Assembly (NCBI GenBank): GCA_938045445.1
Contig: CALIMM010000010.1
Coordinates: forward strand, 27,926 to 91,925
Direction: 5' to 3'
Source of the DNA: an uncultured Candidatus Saccharibacteria bacterium
GTDB taxonomy: Bacteria > Patescibacteriota > Saccharimonadia > Saccharimonadales > Saccharimonadaceae
DNA: 64,000 nucleotides
Part shown: positions 1 to 8,600 of the stretch, one piece after another
Numbering within the stretch: the stretch's first letter is position 1
Layout of the letters: each line of letters opens with the position of its first letter
Program-made: the position numbers and the translations under genes
Notes under the pieces: generated by a model
The model's input: the letters and a program-made list of their open reading frames with translations, nothing else
Told to the model about the DNA's origin: nothing
The model's database searches: none

Positions 1-125
1 TAACTGGCCTGACTAATGTGTGGCGGCCCGACGCAATAGATGTCAGCGACGTATCGCGCGAGCAGCTATTGGGGCTAGCCGCCGAGCAGGCGGATAAGTG
101 TGTAAAAGTACCGAAGGTGTTGTGA
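1..125 (+). CDS. gatC: Aspartyl/glutamyl-tRNA amidotransferase subunit C, C-terminal end (partial)
   Basis: The reading frame enters from the left edge and ends in TGA at 123-125. About 40 residues are visible, including N-V-W-R-P-D, which matches the Arg-Pro-Asp segment near the C-terminus of GatC. GatC is the small belt subunit that holds GatA and GatB together in the cytoplasmic enzyme that amidates misacylated Glu-tRNA(Gln) or Asp-tRNA(Asn). The stop is 1 nt before the gatA start, so the genes are co-transcribed. The family call rests on the short motif plus the gatA/gatB context. Confidence 0.85.
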   Translation, partial: TGLTNVWRPDAIDVSDVSREQLLGLAAEQADKCVKVPKVL

Positions 126-126
126 T

Positions 127-1536
127 ATGAATATTACAGAGAGAGTTGCTCAGATCAAACAAGGCCAGACATCGGCTACTGCTCAGGTGCAAGCGGCTTT
201 GCAGCGGGCGCGTGACGCTAAGGAATACCACGCCCTGCTGAGTCTGACAGAAGAGCGGGCACTGCAGCGGGCACAAGAAATTGATGAGGCACTGGCGCGA
301 GGTGAGGACGTTGGGGTACTCGCCGGCGTGCCGTTCGTCGTTAAGGATAATTATCTTGCGTATGGTGCGCCAAGTACGGCGGCCAGCAAGATGCTTGAGA
401 ACTTTGATACGCCTCTTCAGGCAACAGTGGTAGATAAGCTTGAAGCAGCTGGGGCGATCTGCATTGGCAAGAGTAACCTCGATGCCTTTGCGCATGGTGG
501 GAGCACAGAGAACTCATACTTTGGTGCTACACACAACGCTGTCGACAAAACAAAAGTCGCTGGCGGCAGTAGTGGTGGCTCGGCTGTGGTGACGGCGCTC
601 GACATTGTGCCATTTGCCTTAGGAACAGATACGGGAGGCTCGATTCGCCAACCCGCCAGTTTCAATGGTGTGTATGGTATCAAGCCAACCTATGGCACAG
701 CGAGCCGCTATGGTGTCGTGGCAATGGCCTCGAGCACTGATACGATGGGCTGCTTTGCGCGCAGTGCTGAGGATGTTGCTGTGGTAATGAGCGTCATGGC
801 TGGCCAAGATCCGAGGGATATGACGACGCTGCCCGACTTCTTCGCGCCTACGGCAGAGACGCCGCAACAGCTGAAAATCGGTATCATCAACGAAGCAATG
901 GGTGATGGTGTTGATGCGGAGGTGCGTCAGGCGGTCAGCCAGTATGCCGATATCCTGCGATCGCATGGCCATACCGTCGAGACAGTAAGCATGCCGATGC
1001 TTCAGCATGCCCTTGCTATCTACTACATTGTTGTGCCAGCTGAGATCTCAAGCAACCTAGCGCGCTACGATGGTGTGCGCTATGGCCACCGCGCCGAGGG
1101 AGTTAAGACACTGGCCGAGCTTTATGGTCGGAGCCGCGACGAAGGCTTTATGCCGGAGAACAAGCGGCGCATTATGATTGGGAGCTACGTGCTGAGTAGT
1201 GGGTACTTCGATGCGTACTATCTCAAGGCGCAAAAAGCGCGGACACTACTCATCAACGAATTTAACGCCCTGTTTGAGCAATACGACATGCTTCTTTTGC
1301 CGACAGCACCTACTCCTGCCTTTGGTCTTGGCGAAAACAGCGACGACCCGCTTAAGATGTATCTCGCGGATATCATGACAGTGCCAGCCAGTCTGGCAGG
1401 CTTACCTGCACTGAATGTGCCGGCTGGAGTGAGTCAGGCGGGCTTGCCAATCGGTGCGCAGTTGATCGGCCCCATGCAGAGTGATGCGACGATGCTTGCC
1501 CTGGCAGCTCAAGCCGCTGCAGAAAGGAGCGCCTAA
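127..1536 (+). CDS. gatA: Aspartyl/glutamyl-tRNA(Asn/Gln) amidotransferase subunit A
   Basis: This is the 469-residue glutaminase subunit of GatCAB. It releases ammonia from Gln (or Asn) and channels it to GatB. The amidase-signature Ser-cisSer-Lys triad is intact: Lys73 in V-V-K-D-N-Y, Ser148 in the GGSSGGS loop, and Ser172 in T-D-T-G-G-S-I-R. These keep the spacing of characterised GatA enzymes. The length is typical. Having GatCAB implies that this organism makes Gln-tRNA and/or Asn-tRNA indirectly, so a non-discriminating GluRS or AspRS is expected. The stop codon overlaps the next start (TAATG). Confidence 0.97.
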   Translation: MNITERVAQIKQGQTSATAQVQAALQRARDAKEYHALLSLTEERALQRAQEIDEALARGEDVGVLAGVPFVVKDNYLAYGAPSTAASKMLENFDTPLQATVVDKLEAAGAICIGKSNLDAFAHGGSTENSYFGATHNAVDKTKVAGGSSGGSAVVTALDIVPFALGTDTGGSIRQPASFNGVYGIKPTYGTASRYGVVAMASSTDTMGCFARSAEDVAVVMSVMAGQDPRDMTTLPDFFAPTAETPQQLKIGIINEAMGDGVDAEVRQAVSQYADILRSHGHTVETVSMPMLQHALAIYYIVVPAEISSNLARYDGVRYGHRAEGVKTLAELYGRSRDEGFMPENKRRIMIGSYVLSSGYFDAYYLKAQKARTLLINEFNALFEQYDMLLLPTAPTPAFGLGENSDDPLKMYLADIMTVPASLAGLPALNVPAGVSQAGLPIGAQLIGPMQSDATMLALAAQAAAERSA

Positions 1537-1955
1537 TGTCTGGTGGTGTGACGATTCTTTTGGTGGGTATTATCATCATTGCTGCAATCTTGGCTGCTGT
1601 TGTTGCGCTGACGCGTCAGGGTGGCAAAGTACTCAATACCGAGAAATACCAAGCGCGCTGGCTTGCCATTGAGAATAGTCTTGATAAATCCAACATTGGT
1701 ACGTATCAGTTGGCTATCTTCGAGGCAGATAAGTTACTCGATCTTGCCCTGCGCGAGCGTGGCTTTGCTGGTGATACAATGGGTGAGCGCATGAAGTCAG
1801 CCCGCGAACAATGGAGTAATAGCAACCACGTATGGGGTGCTCACAAGGTGCGCAACAAGCTAGCACACGAGGCTAATGTGCGGCTCTCGCGCGAGATTGC
1901 CTTGCGGGCATTAGCCGCGTATAAACAGGGGTTAAAGGATTTGGGAGCGATATAA
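1536..1955 (+). CDS. Membrane-anchored HEPN-like small protein inside the gatCAB operon
   Basis: This 139-residue protein has one strong N-terminal membrane segment (about residues 5-26, rich in Ile/Val/Ala). A helical cytoplasmic domain follows. Near its end is R106-N-K-L-A-H111, which fits the Rx4-6H motif of HEPN domains, preceded by a W-x-x-x-H-K-V segment. HEPN proteins are often RNases or parts of toxin-antitoxin systems, but many are inactive scaffolds, so no activity is claimed. The ATG overlaps the gatA stop (TAATG), and gatB starts 2 nt after its own stop. It is therefore translationally embedded between gatA and gatB. A link to tRNA amidation is inferred only from this position. 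Confidence 0.7.
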   Translation: MSGGVTILLVGIIIIAAILAAVVALTRQGGKVLNTEKYQARWLAIENSLDKSNIGTYQLAIFEADKLLDLALRERGFAGDTMGERMKSAREQWSNSNHVWGAHKVRNKLAHEANVRLSREIALRALAAYKQGLKDLGAI

Positions 1956-1957
1956 TT

Positions 1958-3469
1958 ATGGCAGTTTCTCACGATGTTTTGCAAAAATATGAGGTGACGA
2001 TCGGCATCGAATGCCACGTACAGCTGGCAACCGACACGAAACTTTTTAGTCCAGCCGATAATGACGCCCGCGATGCCGAGCCTAACAGCAAAGTTCACCC
2101 AATCGATTTCGGCCTACCTGGCATGCTGCCAGTGCTAAATCGCCACGCGGTTGATCTTGCGATTCGGGCTGGCAAGGCACTCAATGCACCCATCGCTCGT
2201 GTTTCGCGCTTCGATCGTAAGCATTATTTTTATCCAGATCTACCGAAAGGCTACCAGACGAGCCAGATGTATCAGCCAATCATCTTGGCGGGCTATGTGG
2301 ATGTGCCGCTCGATGATGGCAGTACCACGCGTGTTCGAATCGACCATGCTCATATGGAGGAAGATGCTGGTAAGCTAACACACCACGATGGCTACTCACT
2401 AGTTGACCTCAACCGGGCGGGTACACCACTGATCGAGATTGTCTCACAGCCCGATATTCACTCGGCAGCCGAGGCTCGTGCCTACGCAGCAGAGCTTCAC
2501 AAGCTCATGACCTATGCTGGCGTCACACACGGCGATCTCTACCATGGTAATATGCGCTTTGACGTTAATATCTCAATCGCGCCAAAGGGTTCAGATCAGC
2601 TTGGGACGCGTGCCGAAGTGAAGAATCTCAATAGCTTCCGTAGTGTAGAAAAGGCAGTGGAGTATGAATTTGCCCGTCAGGCAGCTTTGCTCGAGCGCGG
2701 TGAGCGTGTTGTGCAAGAAACCCGTGGCTGGAGTGACGATAAAGGCATCACGACGAGCCAGCGCAGCAAAGAAGATGCACAGGATTATCGCTACATGCCC
2801 GACCCAGACATCCCGCCGATCGTTTTGACAGACGAAGAGATTGCCCGTGTTCAGCAGGATGTGCCGACAATGCCGGGCGAGTACCGTGCGCAGTGGCAGA
2901 GCCTTGCGCTGGATAGCTCGGTGGTTAATACGGTGCTGAGCCATCAGCCACTAGCTATTTTGCTCAGTGATATTTACCCGCTCGAGCATAATGCTACGTC
3001 GATTTTGCAATGGCTTGGCGTCGATGAGCTGGTGTATCAGCGGCTTGTCAAGCGGATTTTTAACTGGTTTGCCTCCACGCCAGAGGAGTTGATGGATATG
3101 AGCAAGGTTGAGTCTGGCTTCGTTGGGCCACGGCGGCTCTTACTGCTCTCGCAATTGGTGGAGGATAACAAAGTCAGCTCGACTGGTGCGAAGGAGCTCT
3201 TTCTCGACCTTTTTGACGAGCAATATACTGGCAAGATGCCTGAGGCGATTGCTGAGGCAAAGAACTTGCTCCAGGTGTCGGACGAAGGGGCAATTGGCGC
3301 GATCGTCGATGAGGTGATGAATGACCCAGCCAGTGCAGCGTCCATTGCTGATATCAAGGCCGGCAAGGATAAGGCAATTGGCTACCTCGTCGGGCAAGTC
3401 ATGAAGCGATCCCGCGGCAAAGCCAATCCAGCTCTGGCGCAGAAACTGATTCGTGAGAGGCTGAAGTAA
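1958..3469 (+). CDS. gatB: Aspartyl/glutamyl-tRNA(Asn/Gln) amidotransferase subunit B
   Basis: This 503-residue subunit phosphorylates the Glu or Asp on misacylated tRNA and amidates it with ammonia from GatA. The N-terminal G-I-E-C-H-V-Q-L segment (about residues 13-20) is the GatB hallmark, followed by the conserved Y-F-Y-P-D-L-P-K-G-Y-Q stretch. The C-terminal roughly 150 residues form the helical YqeY-like tRNA-binding tail, ending in the usual L-I-R-E-R-L. The length is normal. It is the last gene of the gatCAB run. A 19-codon frame overlaps its stop but has no support. Confidence 0.97.
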   Translation: MAVSHDVLQKYEVTIGIECHVQLATDTKLFSPADNDARDAEPNSKVHPIDFGLPGMLPVLNRHAVDLAIRAGKALNAPIARVSRFDRKHYFYPDLPKGYQTSQMYQPIILAGYVDVPLDDGSTTRVRIDHAHMEEDAGKLTHHDGYSLVDLNRAGTPLIEIVSQPDIHSAAEARAYAAELHKLMTYAGVTHGDLYHGNMRFDVNISIAPKGSDQLGTRAEVKNLNSFRSVEKAVEYEFARQAALLERGERVVQETRGWSDDKGITTSQRSKEDAQDYRYMPDPDIPPIVLTDEEIARVQQDVPTMPGEYRAQWQSLALDSSVVNTVLSHQPLAILLSDIYPLEHNATSILQWLGVDELVYQRLVKRIFNWFASTPEELMDMSKVESGFVGPRRLLLLSQLVEDNKVSSTGAKELFLDLFDEQYTGKMPEAIAEAKNLLQVSDEGAIGAIVDEVMNDPASAASIADIKAGKDKAIGYLVGQVMKRSRGKANPALAQKLIRERLK

Positions 3470-3517
3470 TGAATCCGTGGCGTCGCATTGGCGACCAGGC
3501 TGATTTTATGGCAAGTC

Positions 3518-3526
3518 TGGTAAAAT
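3518..3526 (+). promoter_or_regulatory. Extended -10 promoter for galU
   Basis: TGG-TAAAAT is an extended -10 element without a clear -35. Initiation near 3533 would give a leader of about 57 nt carrying the galU ribosome site AAGGAGAA. Confidence 0.5.
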
Positions 3527-3589
3527 GACAGATACAGAGGGCCTATTCTTGGCACATGAGCAACTAAAGGATATACAAGGAGAATCATA

Positions 3590-4495
3590 ATGAAACGACC
3601 AACAAAAGCAATTATCGCCGCCGCGGGTTTTGGTACGCGGTTCTTACCTCAGACCAAGGCTATGCCCAAGGAGATGATGCCGCTAATTGATAAGCCAATC
3701 ATCCAGTATGTGGTGGAGGAGCTCGTCCAGGCGGGGATTCGCGATATCATCATTGTAGGGAGTGCCAATAAGCGTGCGATCGAAGACCACTTTGATGTGC
3801 CAAATGAGGATCTACTAGCTAACCTTCGGGCTGGTGGGCCAAAGAAGCAGCCATTGATCGATACTGTCAAGCAGCTCTCGGAGATGGCAAACTTTATCTA
3901 CATCCGCCAAAAGGGTCCATACGGCAACGCGACGCCGCTGGCCTGTGCAGCACACCTCATTAACCGTGATGAGCCCGTCATCTATACCTTTGCCGATGAC
4001 TTCATTGCTGCTAGCCCAAGTCGCTTCCAGCAGATGATTGCTGCGTCGCAAGAGCTCGATGGTGCGGTACTATCGTGCAAAAAGATCGTCGATGATGCTG
4101 AGTTTGATCGCTACGGCGTTGTGGCTGGCCAGCAGCTGTCAGACGGCGTTATTAAGATGAGCAATATCGTTGAAAAGCCAGGCAAGGCCAATGCACCATC
4201 TGACCTCGCCAGTGTCAGTAGCTATATTTTGCCTGGCGAATTCTTTAGCTATCTCGAGCATGCGAAGGAGCATTTTGATGGGCATGGCGAGTTTACCGTC
4301 CAGCCTATTATGCAGCGAATGATTGATGACAACCACGCGTTCTTTGGTGTGGAGATTACCAACGGTACATATTATGACACTGGTGATAAGCTAGAGTATC
4401 TCAAGACCGTCGTGGATTTTGGCCTCAAGGACCCCGTGCTTGGCCCAGAGTTTGCAAAATACCTGCGGACTCACTATACTGATACTCAGGCATAG
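3590..4495 (+). CDS. galU: UTP--glucose-1-phosphate uridylyltransferase
   Basis: This 301-residue nucleotidyltransferase makes UDP-glucose from UTP and glucose-1-phosphate for envelope glycans. The signature G13-x-G-T-R17 loop with downstream K23-A-M-P-K27-E is present, as is the family G-x-G-N-A-T-P segment near residue 113 and the metal-binding A-D-D region near residue 135. The length matches bacterial GalU. The start is supported by AAGGAG about 8 nt upstream. It heads a run with three small envelope proteins. Confidence 0.95.
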   Translation: MKRPTKAIIAAAGFGTRFLPQTKAMPKEMMPLIDKPIIQYVVEELVQAGIRDIIIVGSANKRAIEDHFDVPNEDLLANLRAGGPKKQPLIDTVKQLSEMANFIYIRQKGPYGNATPLACAAHLINRDEPVIYTFADDFIAASPSRFQQMIAASQELDGAVLSCKKIVDDAEFDRYGVVAGQQLSDGVIKMSNIVEKPGKANAPSDLASVSSYILPGEFFSYLEHAKEHFDGHGEFTVQPIMQRMIDDNHAFFGVEITNGTYYDTGDKLEYLKTVVDFGLKDPVLGPEFAKYLRTHYTDTQA

Positions 4496-4527
4496 GATAT
4501 ATGCTACTAACATAAAGGAGATACCGC

Positions 4528-4782
4528 ATGGAGTGGGCCCAGATATTAGTTATCATGTTATCGGTATTGCTAGCGCTGCTGCTGGTGCTTGCGATCGTCT
4601 TGACGGTTATATTGATTCGCATTACGCAGCGGATTAGTGCTGTGGTAGAATCGGCTGAACGCGTGGCAACCAACCTCGAGGCGACGACTGATAATATCAC
4701 CCGATTTACCTCGCCGTTTTGGCTGGCCAAGACCGCTGTGTCTTCAATCAAAAAATTGTTTATTACCAAACGTAATCGATAA
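4528..4782 (+). CDS. Small single-span membrane protein with amphipathic tail
   Basis: This 84-residue protein has an N-terminal membrane span (about residues 5-31, Leu/Val/Ile-rich). A helix with heptad-like hydrophobic spacing follows, then a basic C-terminus (K-K-L-F-I-T-K-R-N-R). This resembles DUF948-type proteins, which often accompany YtxH proteins, but no diagnostic motif was found. AAAGGAGA lies 7 nt upstream of the ATG. It is 14 nt before the YtxH-like gene, so the two are probably co-translated and act at the envelope. Confidence 0.7.
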   Translation: MEWAQILVIMLSVLLALLLVLAIVLTVILIRITQRISAVVESAERVATNLEATTDNITRFTSPFWLAKTAVSSIKKLFITKRNR

Positions 4783-4796
4783 AGGAGAATATAAGA

Positions 4797-5075
4797 ATGT
4801 CGAAAGGTAAATTTGTGCTTGGTGCAGCAATTGGTGCTGCCGCTGGTGTGGTGGCTGGGCTCTTGACAGCACCAAAGTCGGGTAAAGAAACGCGAGCCGA
4901 CCTCAAGAAAAAAGCGCGTGAGCTCAAGCAAGATGCTGCTACAAAGGGCGACGAGTTGCGCGCCAAGGGTGAGAAGGTATACCACGAAGCACGTGATGCT
5001 GCTCGCGACCTGCATAGCCGCGGTGACCGTGCCCTGCGCAGTGCTCGCGACGAGTTTGTGAAGGGCAAAAAGTAG
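4797..5075 (+). CDS. YtxH-like small envelope/stress protein
   Basis: This 92-residue protein starts with a glycine/alanine-rich hydrophobic helix (about residues 6-24). Next comes the typical L-L-T-A-P-K-S-G-K-E-T-R turn, then a long charged Lys/Arg/Asp/Ala helix. This layout is the hallmark of the YtxH/gas-vesicle-GvpP-like family, whose function is poorly known and often stress-linked. AAAGGAGA precedes the start. It lies between a small membrane protein and a DUF5665-like protein. Confidence 0.8.
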   Translation: MSKGKFVLGAAIGAAAGVVAGLLTAPKSGKETRADLKKKARELKQDAATKGDELRAKGEKVYHEARDAARDLHSRGDRALRSARDEFVKGKK

Positions 5076-5094
5076 TCTGTAGGCTACAAATGGG

Positions 5095-5132
5095 TACGGC
5101 GAGTTCCTCCTGAGGGTAGCACGCTCGCCGTA
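5095..5132 (+). other. Perfect 9-bp stem in the ytxH-like/DUF5665 intergenic gap
   Basis: TACGGCGAG (5095-5103) and CTCGCCGTA (5124-5132) form a perfect stem around a 20-nt loop that can itself fold weakly (CCT/AGG). No T-run follows, so it is not a standard terminator. It could be an mRNA-processing or stability element that sets unequal expression of the flanking genes. Confidence 0.5.
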
Positions 5133-5146
5133 TCCTCACAATTATT

Positions 5147-5497
5147 ATGACAAAGCAATCATCTCAATCACAGCGCTCATCAGATGTGCTGGCTACACCT
5201 AAGGAGCATGGTCATTCTGGGCCAGTTGCTAAGCTTGCACAGCAGGTCAAACAAACCAACGAGACCGACGCGCGCAAGGCTATCCTCGAGGATTTATTTT
5301 ACGATTTTCATCGAAGCCGCGCAGAGGTCTACAAAATGAACTTCATCCGCGGGATATTTTTTGGCCTCGGAAGCGTGCTTGGCGGGACGATTCTTGTGGC
5401 ACTATTTGTTTGGCTGCTCAATGCTATTGGTCTCTTGGTGCCAGGCTTGGCAGACTTCATTGACAGTGTTATTAAGGTGATGAACGCGCGGCACTGA
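5147..5497 (+). CDS. DUF5665-like small membrane protein
   Basis: This 116-residue protein has a polar N-terminal 45 residues. A segment L-E-D-L-F-Y-D-F-H-R-S-R leads into a first hydrophobic stretch (about 67-90) with G-I-F-F-G-L-G-S-V-L-G-G-T, and a short second hydrophobic part follows. This pattern fits the DUF5665 membrane family, of unknown function and common in CPR genomes. The match is from memory. No strong Shine-Dalgarno is visible. The stem at 5095-5132 lies just upstream. Confidence 0.65.
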   Translation: MTKQSSQSQRSSDVLATPKEHGHSGPVAKLAQQVKQTNETDARKAILEDLFYDFHRSRAEVYKMNFIRGIFFGLGSVLGGTILVALFVWLLNAIGLLVPGLADFIDSVIKVMNARH

Positions 5498-5632
5498 TAT
5501 GCTATACGGGGGCAAGGCCTCCATTTATTCTGCAGTAGATCATTGCACGCTACTTAAATGGAGTGATGAACGACTGGCGCACGCAACGCGAGAGTAGTTG
5601 AGTTTATTTTTGCTCATCACAGCGATGGAGTG

Positions 5633-5663
5633 TTGGCCTTATCACTCGTTCATTTGCTATACT
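5633..5663 (+). promoter_or_regulatory. dnaE promoter, start-proximal
   Basis: TTGGCC (5633-5638), 19 nt, then extended -10 TGC-TATACT (-10 at 5658-5663). The ATG is 8 nt beyond the -10, so initiation at about 5670 gives an essentially leaderless mRNA. AAGGAGG at 5664-5670 would then lie upstream of or at the transcript start. It is also too close to the ATG to work as a normal ribosome site. Confidence 0.65.
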
Positions 5664-5671
5664 AAGGAGGT

Positions 5672-8600
5672 ATGTCTTCTCACTCATCACCAGCTTTGCA
5701 ACCGTCGGATTTTGTTCACCTGCACAACCACACCCATCATTCACTACTTGATGGCTTGACGAAAATTGGCGATCTTGTCAGTACTGTTAAAGACTATGGT
5801 ATGACGGCAGCGGCTATTACTGACCATGGGACGATGAGTGGGGTGCTGGACTATTACAAGACAGCCAAGGCGGCGGGCGTCAAGCCAATCCTTGGCATTG
5901 AGGCGTACGTTGCTGCTCGCTCGCGCTTCGACCGTGACCCTGCCAAAGATAAGATGCGCTACCACCTGACGATCATTGCGATGAATAATCAGGGCTACCA
6001 TAACCTGATGCGGCTCAGTACAAAGGCGAACCTAGAAGGGATGTACTATAAGCCGCGGATTGACCACGACCTCCTCGAGGAGCTTAACGAAGGGCTGATT
6101 GTCCTAAGCGGCTGTGCAAGTGGTGAGATTGGTGAGGCACTGCGTTATGACGACTATGCCAAGGCGGTCGAGATTGCTCAATGGTATAAGCGTGTCTTTG
6201 GCGATCGCTACTACCTTGAGCTGCAAGACCATGGCCATCCCGAGTCTAATACACACTGGGACGTGCAAGCGAAGATTAACGAGGGTCTGCGTCGCATGGC
6301 TGAGGAGCTGGACATCCCTCTAGTGGTGACCTGCGACGGCCACTACTTGACGCATGACTTCCAGGATGCACATGAGATATTGCTTTGCGTGGGGACGGGC
6401 TCGTTTTTGAGCGATGAAAAGCGGATGAGTCTGAAAGACTTCGAGCTCCATTTGACCGACCCACGTGATATCATTGCTCGCTGGGGAAGAGAGCTACCCG
6501 AGGCTATCACCAACACCAAGCAGATTGCCGACCGTTGCACTGTTGATATCGAGCTGGGCAAGATCCTCATCCCAAAGTACCCCTTGCCTGAGAGCGAGAC
6601 GAGCGAACATAGCTATTTGCACAAGCTAGTGTATCGTGGCCTGGCCCAGCGTTACAATGGTATAAAACCTGAAGATACTGCTGATCAGCTCCCCGAGCAG
6701 ATCATCCCCACTTTGGCTGATGATGTGCGTGAGCGGGCCAAAATGGAGCTAGGCGTCATGGCAAGCATGGGGTATGAGGGGTATTTCCTCATCGTGCAGG
6801 ATTTCATCAACTGGGGTAAGAGCCAGGGGATTGTCTTTGGGCCGGGCCGGGGTAGTGCCGCAGGGTCGATCATTGCGTATGCGCTTAATATCACCGATCT
6901 TGACCCGCTCAAGTACGGTCTGCTCTTTGAGCGCTTCCTCAACCCCGATCGCATTAGCATGCCGGATATTGATGTCGACATTCAGGATACGCGGCGCGAT
7001 GAGGTAATAGAATATTGCGCAAATAAGTATGGTCATGACCACGTCAGTAATATCGTCACCTTTGGTAAGATGGCGGCTCGGGCGGCGGTGCGTGATGTCG
7101 CGCGTGTGCTGGAGGTGCCGTATGCCGAAAGTGACCGCCTGGCCAAGATGGTGCCACCGCCCGCCCAGGGGCGGCACATTCCGCTGGCTGTCAGCACTAA
7201 AGAAGATCCTGACCTTAAGCATGAGTACGAGACAAACCCGACTGCTAAGCAAGTCTTTGATTATGCCATTCAGTTAGAGGGGACAATTCGCAGCCATGGG
7301 GTACACGCGTGTGGTGTGGTGATTGCGCCCGACGAGCTTGTCAAATATATCCCACTTGAGCAGGCGCAGAAAGGCGTGGTGGCGACGCAATTTCCAATGG
7401 GCGAGGTAGAGGACCTTGGCTTGCTCAAGATGGACTTCCTTGGCCTGTCAAACTTATCGATTATTAACAATGCAATGCGGATCATCCGCAAAGTCTATGG
7501 TGATACGATCGACCTCTCCACGCTGCCGCTCGATGACGAAGAAACCTACAAGCTCTTTCAGCGGGGGGATACAACAGGGGTATTCCAGCTTGAGTCGGCT
7601 GGGATGAAGCGTTATTTGCGCGCCCTCAAGCCATCACACTTTGAGGATATCATTGCAATGGTGGCGCTGTATCGGCCAGGGCCAATGCAGTTTATCGATA
7701 GTTTTATTCGGCGCAAGCATGGTGAGGAGGAGATCACCTACCTTCACCCGGGGATGAAGAGCTCACTTGAGAACACCTATGGTATTTTGGTCTATCAAGA
7801 GCAGTTTATGCAGATCTCCAAGGAGTGGTGCGGCTTTACTGGTGGCCAGGCCGACACCCTACGTAAGGCCGTTGGTAAGAAAAAGATCGACCTGATGAAG
7901 AGGGTTAAGCCGGAGTTTGTCGAAGGAGCGGTGAAGGTTGGTGGTGCGACGCGCGAGATGGCCGAGACATTTTGGACGCAGCTGGAGGAGTTTGCCAATT
8001 ACTGTTTCAATAAAAGCCATGCGGCGTGCTACGGGCTCATCGCCTACTGGACGGCATATCTCAAGGCGCACTACCCCGATGCCTTTATGGCGGCCTTGAT
8101 GACGAGTGACCACGATGATGTTGACCGGCTGGCGATTGAGATTACAGAGTGTAAGCATATGGGCCTAACGGTGCTTAACCCTGATGTGAATGAATCGTAC
8201 GAGGAATTTGCGGTGGTACCGGGCAAGAAGCAGATTCGCTTTGGTATGGCAGCAGTGAAGGGCGTTGGCGTGGGCGCAGTGGAGGAGATCGTCAAGATGC
8301 GTGACCGCGATGGGAAGTTTGCGACGGTGGAGGACTTTGCCAAGCGTGTCTCGACGAGTAAGTGCAATAAGCGAGTGTGGGAGTCGCTCATTAAGTCGGG
8401 TGGCTTTGATGCGCTGGGCGATCGCTCTGACCTCCTCTTTAATCTTGAGAATGTCCTTGCTTTTGCCAGCAAATTACAGAAGGAAGCGTTGAGTGGCCAG
8501 ACCGATCTCTTCGGTAGCCTCGCCGATAGCTCGACCGAGGTTATGCCGTCAATTGAGCTTAAGCCAGCGCCCGTCAAACACACCGACAAAGAGCGCCTGA

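Noticed and set aside
3469..3528. A 19-codon frame starting in the gatB stop codon
   Set aside because: Too short, no ribosome site, and its end overlaps the galU promoter.
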